Assembly: GCA_036554605.1 (NCBI GenBank)
Contig: DATBMY010000283.1
Location: forward strand, 1-12,166
Reading direction: 5' to 3'
Source: DATBMY01 sp036554605
Lineage (GTDB): Bacteria; Acidobacteriota; Blastocatellia; UBA7656
DNA: 12,166 bases
This document shows, one piece after another, positions 6,032 to 12,166 of this stretch. The notes beneath the pieces were generated by a model that made no database searches, had not been told where the DNA came from, and saw only the letters and a program-made list of their open reading frames with translations. The position numbers and the translations under genes are program-made. Within the stretch, counting starts at the first letter, position 1. Every line of letters begins with the position of its first letter.

Positions 6032-6754
6032 TTAGCCTTTGGTAAGCTCGTGACGGTGGGCGTAAATAATCAGATCAAAGCGCCCGGATAACTCCAGCTT
6101 GCTGAAGATAGCGCTCAGGTGGTGCCTGACTGTAGATTCGCTTATGAAGAGACGCTCGGCAATCTGTTTGTTTTTGAGGCCGGCGCAGACGAGGCTTATA
6201 ACCTGCCTCTCTCTCGGAGTCAGCGTCGCTATTTTAGTCGAATCATTATCGATCTCTTTAATCTCGTTGCGGTTTGATATTTCCGCGAGCACGCTGGCAA
6301 GGGTAGAGCGATCAATCCATGCCTCTCCCTCGCTGATCTTCTCTAAAGCCTTTATAAGAACTTCGGCGCCATTATCCTTTTGCAGCACGCCCACGGCCCC
6401 GAGCAGCACCGCGCGCGTGTATATCTCGGTGTTGCCATTGCTTGTCAGCACCAGGACGCGCGTCCGCCTGGCCGCCAGGCAAAGGCCGGGGATAATATCC
6501 AGCTCCTCTTCGTTGCCATGAGCCAGGTCGAGCAATACGATGTCGGGCTGCTCGCGGCCGGTAACCGCAAGAGCTTCGGCGCCGTTACCGGCCTCGCCTA
6601 CAACGATCATTCGCGGGTGCATCTCTATGAGAACCCGCAACGCCGTGCGGATCATCGCGTGATCATACAGAATCACTATGCGAATCAACTTGCCGGCTTC
6701 CGTTGCCTTCGCCTGACTCATCTGCTCAGATATAACCAGATCCGGTGCTTTCAT
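6032..6754 (-). CDS. NarL/FixJ-family response regulator (orphan)
   Basis: The product is 240 aa. A receiver domain (about 24-140) has phospho-acceptor Asp76 in PDIVLLD, Thr104 in VLVLTS and Lys126 in VLQK. A linker follows, then a LuxR-type DNA-binding domain (about 175-238) with LTPRERQVISLV and NKQIAERLFISESTVRHHL as helix-turn-helix. The acidic pair that normally begins the receiver (DD) reads Tyr30-Asp31, so one metal-binding acid is missing; phosphorylation may be altered. A 20-residue N-terminal extension precedes the domain. The ATG at 6754 has no clear Shine-Dalgarno; Met12 is an alternative. No histidine kinase gene is in the window. It has its own promoter and lies before the PilZ cluster, a possible target. 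Confidence 0.92.
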   Translation of the reverse strand: MKAPDLVISEQMSQAKATEAGKLIRIVILYDHAMIRTALRVLIEMHPRMIVVGEAGNGAEALAVTGREQPDIVLLDLAHGNEEELDIIPGLCLAARRTRVLVLTSNGNTEIYTRAVLLGAVGVLQKDNGAEVLIKALEKISEGEAWIDRSTLASVLAEISNRNEIKEIDNDSTKIATLTPRERQVISLVCAGLKNKQIAERLFISESTVRHHLSAIFSKLELSGRFDLIIYAHRHELTKG

Positions 6755-6819
6755 AGATCAATCGAGCGGAGAATTTGCTGAGGGCTTTTATTGTGATTCT
6801 CAAGGGGACCAGGGGCTAC

Positions 6820-6846
6820 ATTATATACTCAAATGACCGATTACAA
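6820..6846 (-). promoter_or_regulatory. Putative promoter of the response-regulator gene
   Basis: On the minus strand a perfect TATAAT (6825-6820) is preceded at 15 bases by TTGTAA (6846-6841, 4 of 6). A shifted TGTTGT would give a 17-base spacer. The region is AT-rich against a GC-rich background. The leader to the ATG at 6754 would be about 60 bases. Confidence 0.5.
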
Positions 6847-6880
6847 CATCAGGAATATGGCGAGCAAGGGGATATAAGAA

Positions 6881-6953
6881 AGTCAGTACCGCATGCTTTA
6901 GCGGGCGGGTAGAGCGCGATTACACCCGGTCGCCGCCGCTTGACGGTACTGAC
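6881..6953. repeat. Intergenic element with 10-bp perfect terminal inverted repeats, copy A
   Basis: GTCAGTACCG (6882-6891) and CGGTACTGAC (6944-6953) are exact inverted repeats about 50 bases apart. The interior is itself GC-rich and partly self-complementary: CGGGT 6906-6910 with ACCCG 6924-6928, and GCGG 6901-6904 with CCGC 6933-6936. The whole can fold into one long hairpin. On the minus strand the hairpin is followed by TTTCTTATAT, so it could help terminate the osmC transcript. The arm sequence AGTCAGTACCGC recurs inverted at 2078-2089. It encodes nothing I recognise and resembles REP or small MITE-like intergenic elements. Confidence 0.6.
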
Positions 6954-6994
6954 CTGCCGCGACTTTCTCGTAAAACTTCAGCCCCAACCCGGCC

Positions 6995-7420
6995 TCACGA
7001 TTCGAGTCTTGCCTGCATCGTTATTTCCGCTTTAAGCAAGCGGGAGATCGGACATCCTTCCTTCGCGTTGCGGGCGGCAGTATCAAACGCATCCTGGCTC
7101 GCGCCCGGTATCTTTGCGCTCACGTCCAGGTGGACCGCCGTGACGGTAAAGCCCGCCTCCGTCTTATCCATAGTAACCGTCGCCGTAGTCTCGATCCTCT
7201 CCGCCGTCAGACCCGCCTGAGCAAGCTGCCCTGAAAGTGCCATTGAGAAGCAGCCGGCGTGAGCGGCCCCTATCAACTCTTCCGGATTTGTCCCGGTTCC
7301 ATTCTCGAAGCGCGTGCTGAATGAATACTGCGTATTTGATAAAACACCGCTCTCGGTCGAGATTGTGCCTTTGCCGTCTTTCAGACCTCCCTGCCAAACT
7401 GCCGAAGCTTTGCGTTTCAT
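6995..7420 (-). CDS. osmC: OsmC-type thiol peroxidase (organic hydroperoxide resistance)
   Basis: The product is 141 aa, close to E. coli OsmC (143 aa). It shares the strings GKGTISTESGVL, GTNPEELIGAAHAGCFSMAL and EGCPISRLLKAEI. Family catalytic residues are visible: Cys57 and Cys123 are the peroxidatic and resolving thiols, and Arg38 lies in STRFE. The enzyme reduces organic hydroperoxides in the cytoplasm using a dithiol partner. I chose the ATG at 7420, preceded by AGGAGA with 4 further bases, over an in-frame upstream start at 7468. The upstream codons have no family similarity. It is 53 bases downstream of a DinB-like gene and may be the last gene of that transcript. No OhrR-type regulator is seen. 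Confidence 0.95.
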   Translation of the reverse strand: MKRKASAVWQGGLKDGKGTISTESGVLSNTQYSFSTRFENGTGTNPEELIGAAHAGCFSMALSGQLAQAGLTAERIETTATVTMDKTEAGFTVTAVHLDVSAKIPGASQDAFDTAARNAKEGCPISRLLKAEITMQARLES

Positions 7421-7473
7421 AATCTCTCCTGAATCGTATCTCTCACGGATCTGTCTATCCTCGCCCACACTAG

Positions 7474-7977
7474 CTAATTATTCAGCAGCAGCCCGCTGTT
7501 AGCAATCCGGATAATCTGCCTCAGGTGATTCTTCATATGCCCAACATAGTCTCTCATCAGATAATCCAATGTGGTGGCCTCGCCCTCCGGCACCGTCTGC
7601 CAGGCTATCTCGTTGAGATTGTGCTTTGCGCGCTTTCTCTTGCCGACATCCTCGGGCACGGCAGCCATCACTCGCGCCAGGTGCAAGTTATAACCTCTCC
7701 ACAGGGTCAGCAGTTCTTCCCAATCACCATCCTGGTAGCGTTGAACCCTCACCCACTCATCTCCATCATAAGGCGGAAAGATCAAATCGTCCTGAAACTG
7801 AGCCCGGACAAACCTCTGGTGATTTACGGACGCTGAATCAATCAAGTGACCTATGATCTCGCGAGGCGACCACTTTCCGGGCGCGGGCCGCTGTGCGCTC
7901 TGATTGCCGGTTAAAGCCAGCAGCTCAAAATAAACCGATTCGACCACTTCGCATAGTTCGATCACGTAACTCCGCAT
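7474..7977 (-). CDS. DinB-like four-helix-bundle protein (first of two)
   Basis: The product is 167 aa. The DinB/YfiT-type metal site is complete: His44 in REIIGHLIDSA, and His147 and His151 in GHMKNHLRQI. PAPGKWSPRE (31-40) is the usual loop before the first His helix. Family members are cytoplasmic, often thiol-dependent transferases or stress proteins; the substrate cannot be read from sequence. The start is the ATG at 7977, with GAGGTGAT (7988-7981) upstream. An in-frame ATG at 8013 sits in a TAATG overlap with the previous gene but lacks its own ribosome site and adds 12 residues unlike the family. It lies between an unrecognised gene and osmC. Confidence 0.88.
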   Translation of the reverse strand: MRSYVIELCEVVESVYFELLALTGNQSAQRPAPGKWSPREIIGHLIDSASVNHQRFVRAQFQDDLIFPPYDGDEWVRVQRYQDGDWEELLTLWRGYNLHLARVMAAVPEDVGKRKRAKHNLNEIAWQTVPEGEATTLDYLMRDYVGHMKNHLRQIIRIANSGLLLNN

Positions 7978-7980
7978 GCC

Positions 7981-7988
7981 ATCACCTC
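7981..7988 (-). promoter_or_regulatory. Shine-Dalgarno that sets the start of the DinB-like gene
   Basis: GAGGTGAT matches an extended stretch of the 16S anti-SD tail and lies 3 bases from the ATG at 7977 (7 bases counted from the GAGG core). It favours this start over the ATG at 8013. Confidence 0.6.
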
Positions 7989-8012
7989 TCAGACTACAAG
8001 CGAACCACGCCA

Positions 8013-8744
8013 TTATTTGTCAACAAAGTCAGAACGTATCCCTATCGGGCAAATATCGGGTTTGCGAAACTCCCATTTAACCGCGCCGCCTTCTTCAAGT
8101 TCGGGCCCCGGCGCATCTCCAGTCAAGGGCGCGAGCCGCACTATGAAGTCAACGTATGAGCCTTCCTCAGACTCGTCTTTTATCCAGGCCGGCGGCGTTT
8201 CGCTCGGCCGCGTGCGGCGAAAGTAATCAAGGGCTTTCTCAGGTTTTATACCGGGATGTTTTCCGAATAGCCCAGGGTCGGTAATCAGGCCCCACCCGCT
8301 CGATAGATCTCCCGGCGCGTAGCCGTAAACTTCAACCTGATATGAGCCAGGCGGAACTTCTACATAAGCGCCCGCCCAGTATGATCCGTTCGCTTCTGCC
8401 GGCATAATCGACGCAAACTCGCGGTCGAAGTCCGGCGTGAGTATGCCCGAAACCAGAACCTGCCCGCATGGAACCTCAAGCCGCCCGCGGGCCCGGGCTA
8501 CCCATTCGGCTTCCTCCTGCTCGGTCAACTCTCCAAGTATGAAACGAACGAGGTAACCGTCATCTTGATAAAGATCCATCGGCATCATCGCGCCCCGTTT
8601 AACCAGATCGCCGACACTTTCGTCGCCCTCGCCCATCCAGACCCGCGCGAGCCCGGCTGGAGTCAGGCCGCCGAGGCTTCTCGGGGCTGCCCAGATCAAG
8701 CACCCGGCTTCTTCAACTACAAAATCGAGTCGTTTCTCTCCCAT
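8013..8744 (-). CDS. Unrecognised cytoplasmic protein (243 aa)
   Basis: I do not recognise this family. There is no signal peptide or membrane segment and the protein is acidic. Visible landmarks are a short N-terminal region with Cys15, the segment GYLVRFILGELTEQEEAEWVARA (63-85), CGQVLVSGIL near 93-102, and WAGAYVEVPPGSYQVEVYGY (123-142), which reads as a beta-rich domain. Then come YFRRTRPSETPP (174-185) and a C-terminal beta strand region. The start is the ATG at 8744, with GGAG 7 bases upstream; an in-frame ATG at 8768 has no ribosome site. The stop TAA shares one base with an ATG (TAATG). It is bracketed by two DinB-like genes, suggesting shared transcription rather than a defined function. 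Confidence 0.75.
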   Translation of the reverse strand: MGEKRLDFVVEEAGCLIWAAPRSLGGLTPAGLARVWMGEGDESVGDLVKRGAMMPMDLYQDDGYLVRFILGELTEQEEAEWVARARGRLEVPCGQVLVSGILTPDFDREFASIMPAEANGSYWAGAYVEVPPGSYQVEVYGYAPGDLSSGWGLITDPGLFGKHPGIKPEKALDYFRRTRPSETPPAWIKDESEEGSYVDFIVRLAPLTGDAPGPELEEGGAVKWEFRKPDICPIGIRSDFVDK

Positions 8745-8816
8745 ATCCAGTCTCCACGATCCGGCCATGCCGGTCGTTACGTTCGTCCAGCGACGGCTGA
8801 TACTCTTCTCGCTGTT

Positions 8817-9422
8817 CTACCGGGGAAAGTCAGGATGATTTCTCACCTGACGCGCCTGCCAGAGGTGGCGCCGCTCGTGCGCCGCCATAAGCGCGATGGC
8901 TTCTTCGAGCGTGAGCTTTATGAGGGGCGATGCCGGCGACTTCACCTTGATCTTTGACAGGTGTAATCCGCTGGCTGCGCTTACGCTCTGAAGGTAGCGG
9001 CGCTGCGCCGCGGCGAAGGCGGGAACCACGTCGCTCGTCCGTTTATCGGGGCTCGGACGAAAACCTTTTGGAGATTTGAGCTTCACTTTCGGCGGCGGCT
9101 CGGTCGCTCGCAAAAAGAGCCTGCCAAAAAGGGTGCGGCGGAAAGGGCCGCGGCCATAAAGCCCCGCGCCCTTCGCGCGCTCGATGGCCGCCTCGATCAG
9201 CGGCAGGTAAAGACCCGCCGTCGCGTTAAGGTGATCGAAGCATTCCGCTATCGACCATCGCCCGGGCTCCGGCCGCCAGTTGAACTGCTCTTCGCCAAGC
9301 CCCCTGATCAGCTCATCGGCCTGCTGTAGTATCTCTTCGAACTGCCGGCGCAACTCTATAAGCTGGGGGGCAGCCTCCGTTTTTATCTTTCCGGCATCAT
9401 CCGATTCCGCACCGGCTTTCAT
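8817..9422 (-). CDS. DinB-like four-helix-bundle protein (second copy)
   Basis: The product is 201 aa. The metal-site residues are His64 in AECFDHLNAT, and His182 and His186 in AAHERRHLWQA, with PEPGRWSIAE (51-60) as the preceding loop. Between the helices is a basic insert (about 85-130: GRGPFRRTLFGRLFLRA, then PKVKLKSPKGFRPSP), which distinguishes it from the shorter neighbour. This layout is frequent in DinB_2 proteins of soil bacteria. The ATG at 9422 has GGGGAG (9433-9428) and the gene begins 18 bases after pyrG, so it is probably co-transcribed with it. Its enzymatic role is unknown; a thiol transferase or hydrolase-like detoxification role is a family-level guess. Confidence 0.88.
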   Translation of the reverse strand: MKAGAESDDAGKIKTEAAPQLIELRRQFEEILQQADELIRGLGEEQFNWRPEPGRWSIAECFDHLNATAGLYLPLIEAAIERAKGAGLYGRGPFRRTLFGRLFLRATEPPPKVKLKSPKGFRPSPDKRTSDVVPAFAAAQRRYLQSVSAASGLHLSKIKVKSPASPLIKLTLEEAIALMAAHERRHLWQARQVRNHPDFPR

Positions 9423-9440
9423 TACAACTCCCCGCGATCG

Positions 9441-11138
9441 TTATTCGCCGCTCGACACCCCGACTTTCCACCCCTGATCCTCAGAAATGGCTTCCGGAGC
9501 CGTTTGTGCGTCTTCGGCTCGCGATCCTGTCGCCTCGTCGCGGCAGCGGTGCTCGTAAGCCGCGCGCACGAACGATACGAAAAGCGGGTGCGGGTCCAGG
9601 GGCTTTGATTTGAATTCGGGGTGAAACTGGCAGCCCAAAAACCAGGGATGGTCCGCAAGCTCGACTATCTCGATGAACTTCCCATCCGGCGACTTGCCAG
9701 AAAAGACCAGCCCATGCCCGCCAAGCTCGTCTTCGTAGCGCGGGTTGAATTCGTAACGGTGGCGGTGGCGTTCGCTTATATCGCTCGTCCCGTATATGCG
9801 CGCCGCAAGCGATCCCTCCTGCAACCTGCACGGGTAGGCGCCCAGCCGCATCGTGCCGCCCATATTCTCGACTCCGATCAGGTCGCGGAGCTTGAATATG
9901 ACCGGGTGCTTGGCGTCGTCGTCGAACTCGGTCGAGTCCGCGCCTTCGAGCCCGCACTCGTTGCGCGCGAACTCTATAGTCGCGCACTGCATGCCGAGGC
10001 ATATTCCGAAGAAAGGCGTCTGCTCGCGCCGCGAGAAGTTTATCGCGCGCAGCATTCCGGCGATGCCGCGCTTGCCAAACCCGCCGGGCACGAGTATCGC
10101 GTCAAAGTCGCGCAACCGGTCCTCCCAGTTCGGGTCTTCCATCAAGTCTTCGCTTTCGACCCAGCGTATCTGCACGCGCAGCCGGTTTGCCACCCCCCCG
10201 TGCACGAGCGCTTCGTGCAGGCTCTTGTATGAATCTTCAAGCTCTACGTACTTGCCCACTATGCCTATCGTCACCACGCCGTCCGGGTTCTTGATCGTAT
10301 CGACCAGCTCGGTCCAGCGGCTCAGGTCACGCTCGCCCGACTGAAGTCCGAGCTTCTTGACTATCATGTCGTCCAGGCCCTGGCGAGCGAACATCAGCGG
10401 CACTTCGTATATCGTCTCCACGTCCTGCGCGGTTATCACCTCCGACTCTTTCACGTTGCAAAAGAGGGCGATCTTGGCCTTCATATCGTGCGGCAGCGGG
10501 CGGTCGCAGCGGCATAGCAAAATATCGGGCTGTATGCCTATCTCGCGCAGCTCTTTTACGGAATGCTGTGTCGGCTTCGATTTCAACTCGCCCGACGCGG
10601 CGATGTAGGGCACGAGCGTCAGATGTATGAACAGGGCATTATCGCGCCCGACTTCGTTGCCCAGCTGGCGGATGGCTTCGAGAAACGGCAGAGATTCTAT
10701 ATCGCCCACGGTGCCGCCCACTTCGATTATCGCAACGTCGGGCCCGTCGGCGACGGCGCGGATAGCGTCTTTGATCTCGTTGGTAATGTGCGGTATGACT
10801 TGAATCGTCTTGCCGAGATAATCGCCGCGCCGCTCTTTGTTTATGACCGAAAGGTATATGCGCCCGGTGGTCCAGTTGGAGGCCTGCGTCAGCTGCGAAT
10901 GCGTGTATCGCTCGTAATGGCCCAGGTCGAGGTCCGTCTCCGCTCCGTCATCGGTTACAAAGACCTCGCCGTGCTGGAAGGGCGACATGGTTCCGGGGTC
11001 TACGTTTATGTAAGGGTCGAGTTTTTGAAGCGTGACTTTCAATCCGCGCGTTTCAAGCAAGCAGCCGATGGAGGCGGCCGCAAGCCCTTTGCCGAGGCTC
11101 GAAACCACCCCGCCGGTCACAAATATAAACTTCGTCAT
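9441..11138 (-). CDS. pyrG: CTP synthase
   Basis: The product is 565 aa (E. coli 545) and makes CTP from UTP, ATP and glutamine. The N-terminal amidoligase opens with KFIFVTGGVVSSLGKG and contains KLDPYINVDPGTMSPFQHGE and IIEVGGTVGDIES. The C-terminal class-I glutaminase domain (about 290-530) has oxyanion loop GGFGKRG and the triad Cys380 (GICLGMQC), His506 and Glu508 (FHPEF). All key residues are intact. About 30 residues beyond the usual end form an acidic, low-complexity tail. The ATG overlaps the kdsB stop by 4 bases (ATGA) with GAGGAG 8 bases upstream. Pairing with kdsB is a common Gram-negative arrangement and couples CTP supply to CMP-KDO synthesis; kdsA, often next, is absent. Confidence 0.99.
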   Translation of the reverse strand: MTKFIFVTGGVVSSLGKGLAAASIGCLLETRGLKVTLQKLDPYINVDPGTMSPFQHGEVFVTDDGAETDLDLGHYERYTHSQLTQASNWTTGRIYLSVINKERRGDYLGKTIQVIPHITNEIKDAIRAVADGPDVAIIEVGGTVGDIESLPFLEAIRQLGNEVGRDNALFIHLTLVPYIAASGELKSKPTQHSVKELREIGIQPDILLCRCDRPLPHDMKAKIALFCNVKESEVITAQDVETIYEVPLMFARQGLDDMIVKKLGLQSGERDLSRWTELVDTIKNPDGVVTIGIVGKYVELEDSYKSLHEALVHGGVANRLRVQIRWVESEDLMEDPNWEDRLRDFDAILVPGGFGKRGIAGMLRAINFSRREQTPFFGICLGMQCATIEFARNECGLEGADSTEFDDDAKHPVIFKLRDLIGVENMGGTMRLGAYPCRLQEGSLAARIYGTSDISERHRHRYEFNPRYEDELGGHGLVFSGKSPDGKFIEIVELADHPWFLGCQFHPEFKSKPLDPHPLFVSFVRAAYEHRCRDEATGSRAEDAQTAPEAISEDQGWKVGVSSGE

Positions 11139-11914
11139 AACGGTTTCTCCTCTAATATACGTTTAACTCGCTCGTAATCCTGCTCGGTGTCGACACCCGG
11201 AGACCGGTGAGTGACCCTTACGACGCTGATGCGGAACCCATTTTCAAGCGCGCGAAGCTGTTCGAGTGCTTCGAGGCGTTCAAGCGGTGACTGCTCAAAT
11301 CGGGCGAACCGCTGAAGAAAGTCACTGCGGTATGCGTACAGGCCCGAGTGCTTACGATAATTAGACAATAGGCCGGGATCGCGGCGCAACGACTCTTCAA
11401 GCGTCAGTCCGGGCTCTGGCCTGAGGTAAGGAATCGGCGCGCGCGAAAAATAGAGGGCGAATCCTGCTTCATCGGTCACGACTTTAACCACGCTCGGGCT
11501 GAGCACGTCTTCGACCTCGGTGATCGGCTCCGAGGTAGTGGCCATTTGAACGGTCGGATCGGAGATGAGCGGCTCGATAGCCGCGTCGATCGTCGCGGGC
11601 TCCAGCAGCGGCTCGTCGCCCTGCACGTTGACGATTATCCGTGCCGTAAGCCGGGCGGCCACCTCCGCTATACGATCGGTGCCCGACTTTGCGGCCGGAG
11701 AAGTCATACGCGCCTCGGCCCCGTGACCGCGGACGGCCTCATAGATTCTCTCGTCGTCCGTCGCGACGATCACGCGAGATACCAACCGGGCGCGCTCGGC
11801 GCGCTCGACAACGTGCATTATCATCGGGAGGTTTGCCAGGGGGAGGAGTGGTTTACCCGGCAATCTTGTCGAGGCGTACCGCGCAGGGATTATAGCTACG
11901 GCTTCTCCCTTCAC
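11135..11914 (-). CDS. kdsB: 3-deoxy-manno-octulosonate cytidylyltransferase (CMP-KDO synthetase)
   Basis: The product is 259 aa (E. coli about 248). It activates KDO with CTP to CMP-KDO for lipid A-core assembly in the cytoplasm. IPARYASTRLPGKPL (9-23) is the nucleotide-binding signature. ATDDERI (51-57), SGTDRIAEVA (77-86) and NVQGDEPLL (96-104) are further conserved blocks. Its presence indicates a KDO-containing lipopolysaccharide. The start is a GTG at 11914; an in-frame TGA lies three codons upstream and no later Met fits the family. There is no clear Shine-Dalgarno, and the predicted promoter places transcription only about 4-5 bases upstream, so it may be read as a near-leaderless message. 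It is translationally coupled to pyrG through the ATGA overlap. Confidence 0.97.
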   Translation of the reverse strand: MKGEAVAIIPARYASTRLPGKPLLPLANLPMIMHVVERAERARLVSRVIVATDDERIYEAVRGHGAEARMTSPAAKSGTDRIAEVAARLTARIIVNVQGDEPLLEPATIDAAIEPLISDPTVQMATTSEPITEVEDVLSPSVVKVVTDEAGFALYFSRAPIPYLRPEPGLTLEESLRRDPGLLSNYRKHSGLYAYRSDFLQRFARFEQSPLERLEALEQLRALENGFRISVVRVTHRSPGVDTEQDYERVKRILEEKPL

Positions 11915-11924
11915 GGGCTTTCAG

Positions 11925-11951
11925 ACTATAGCAATCCACTCGCGTTGTCAA
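11925..11951 (-). promoter_or_regulatory. Putative promoter of the kdsB-pyrG operon
   Basis: On the minus strand a perfect TTGACA (11951-11946) and TATAGT (11930-11925, 5 of 6) are 15 bases apart, slightly short of the ideal 17. Transcription would begin near 11918-11919, only a few bases before the GTG start of kdsB. This agrees with the missing ribosome binding site there. Confidence 0.6.
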
Positions 11952-12025
11952 ATTTGGACGCGGGTGCGCGGCAGTGAACCTTCCAGGGCAAGTAAAATCT
12001 TACCACTCACGGCTTCACCCGCAGG

Positions 12026-12166
12026 CTATATACAAGCTATGAGCGCGGCCTTACATATACCTAACAATACGTGTTTCTCGATGATGTAATCGGCTTCGGA
12101 TGCGTCCGGGCTTTCGAAGGCAACCCTATTCCCATTAGAGTTTTGAAACAGCGAAAGGAACTTTCC
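12026..12166 (-). CDS. Possible C-terminal end of an unrecognised gene (partial)
   Basis: An open frame enters from the right edge and ends at TAG (12028-12026) after 46 codons. It reads SPDASEADYIIEKHVLLG near its end, followed by a short hydrophobic tail (ICKAALIACI). Composition is protein-like and orientation matches the downstream genes, but 46 codons without a stop could be chance. Another minus frame stays open here for 34 codons, and the plus-strand frames I checked are closed early. The gap from its stop to the kdsB promoter is about 75 bases and contains only a weak 6-bp stem (GGTAAG-ATTTTA-CTTGCC), with no clear terminator. Confidence 0.35.
   Translation of the reverse strand, partial: GKFLSLFQNSNGNRVAFESPDASEADYIIEKHVLLGICKAALIACI

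Noticed and set aside
8761..8773. CCGGC-CAT-GCCGG hairpin downstream of the second DinB gene
   Set aside because: It is a short stem without a T-run, in a gap that otherwise looks like intra-operon spacing.
9621..11177. Long plus-strand open frames opposite pyrG (203 and 204 codons)
   Set aside because: They are antisense shadows of a highly conserved pyrG in GC-rich DNA. The products are low in recognisable motifs.
1..12166. CRISPR array, tRNA, rRNA or insertion sequence
   Set aside because: No regularly spaced direct repeats, cloverleaf-like sequence, rRNA signature or transposase frame was found on reading both strands.

Overview
The window carries thirteen or fourteen genes, and all but one read on the minus strand. 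The base composition is moderately GC-rich. kdsB (CMP-KDO synthesis) implies an outer membrane with KDO-type lipopolysaccharide, so the organism is a Gram-negative or diderm bacterium. The mix of an HPr-kinase-like ATPase, a TPR/jelly-roll membrane protein, paired DinB-fold proteins and an orphan NarL-type regulator fits Acidobacteriota (Blastocatellia-like). That taxonomic guess is an inference from gene style; no rRNA or tRNA is visible to test it.

Reading the minus strand from the right edge: a possible gene tail (12166-12026) precedes a kdsB promoter that places the GTG start almost at the transcript's 5' end. kdsB and pyrG overlap by 4 bases. Close behind follow a DinB-like gene, an unrecognised gene, a second DinB-like gene and an OsmC-type peroxidase gene. 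Spacings are 1-75 bases, so 11914-6995 may be one transcript. The two enzymes share a logic: PyrG makes CTP and KdsB spends it on activating KDO. The DinB and OsmC genes look like thiol, peroxide or detoxification functions.

A 240-base gap holds an inverted repeat and a promoter for an orphan NarL/FixJ response regulator (6754-6032). After another gap comes a probable surface or exopolysaccharide cluster: PilZ protein, TPR/jelly-roll membrane protein, HprK-like ATPase, and a secreted protein with a VirB9/TrbG-like N-domain plus coiled coil. Next, with its own promoter, is a sugar-nucleotide epimerase with an inserted four-cysteine element. This suggests c-di-GMP-tuned cell-surface polysaccharide work, although no glycosyltransferase or export gene is present to prove it.

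The left end has one plus-strand gene for a small protein (528-767), with a strong Shine-Dalgarno and a hairpin near its predicted transcript start. The 5' part of a minus-strand gene ending in a VDYGRIPG motif runs off the left edge. A 12-base repeat, AGTCAGTACCGC, occurs in two intergenic gaps in opposite orientation and looks like part of a dispersed intergenic repeat family.
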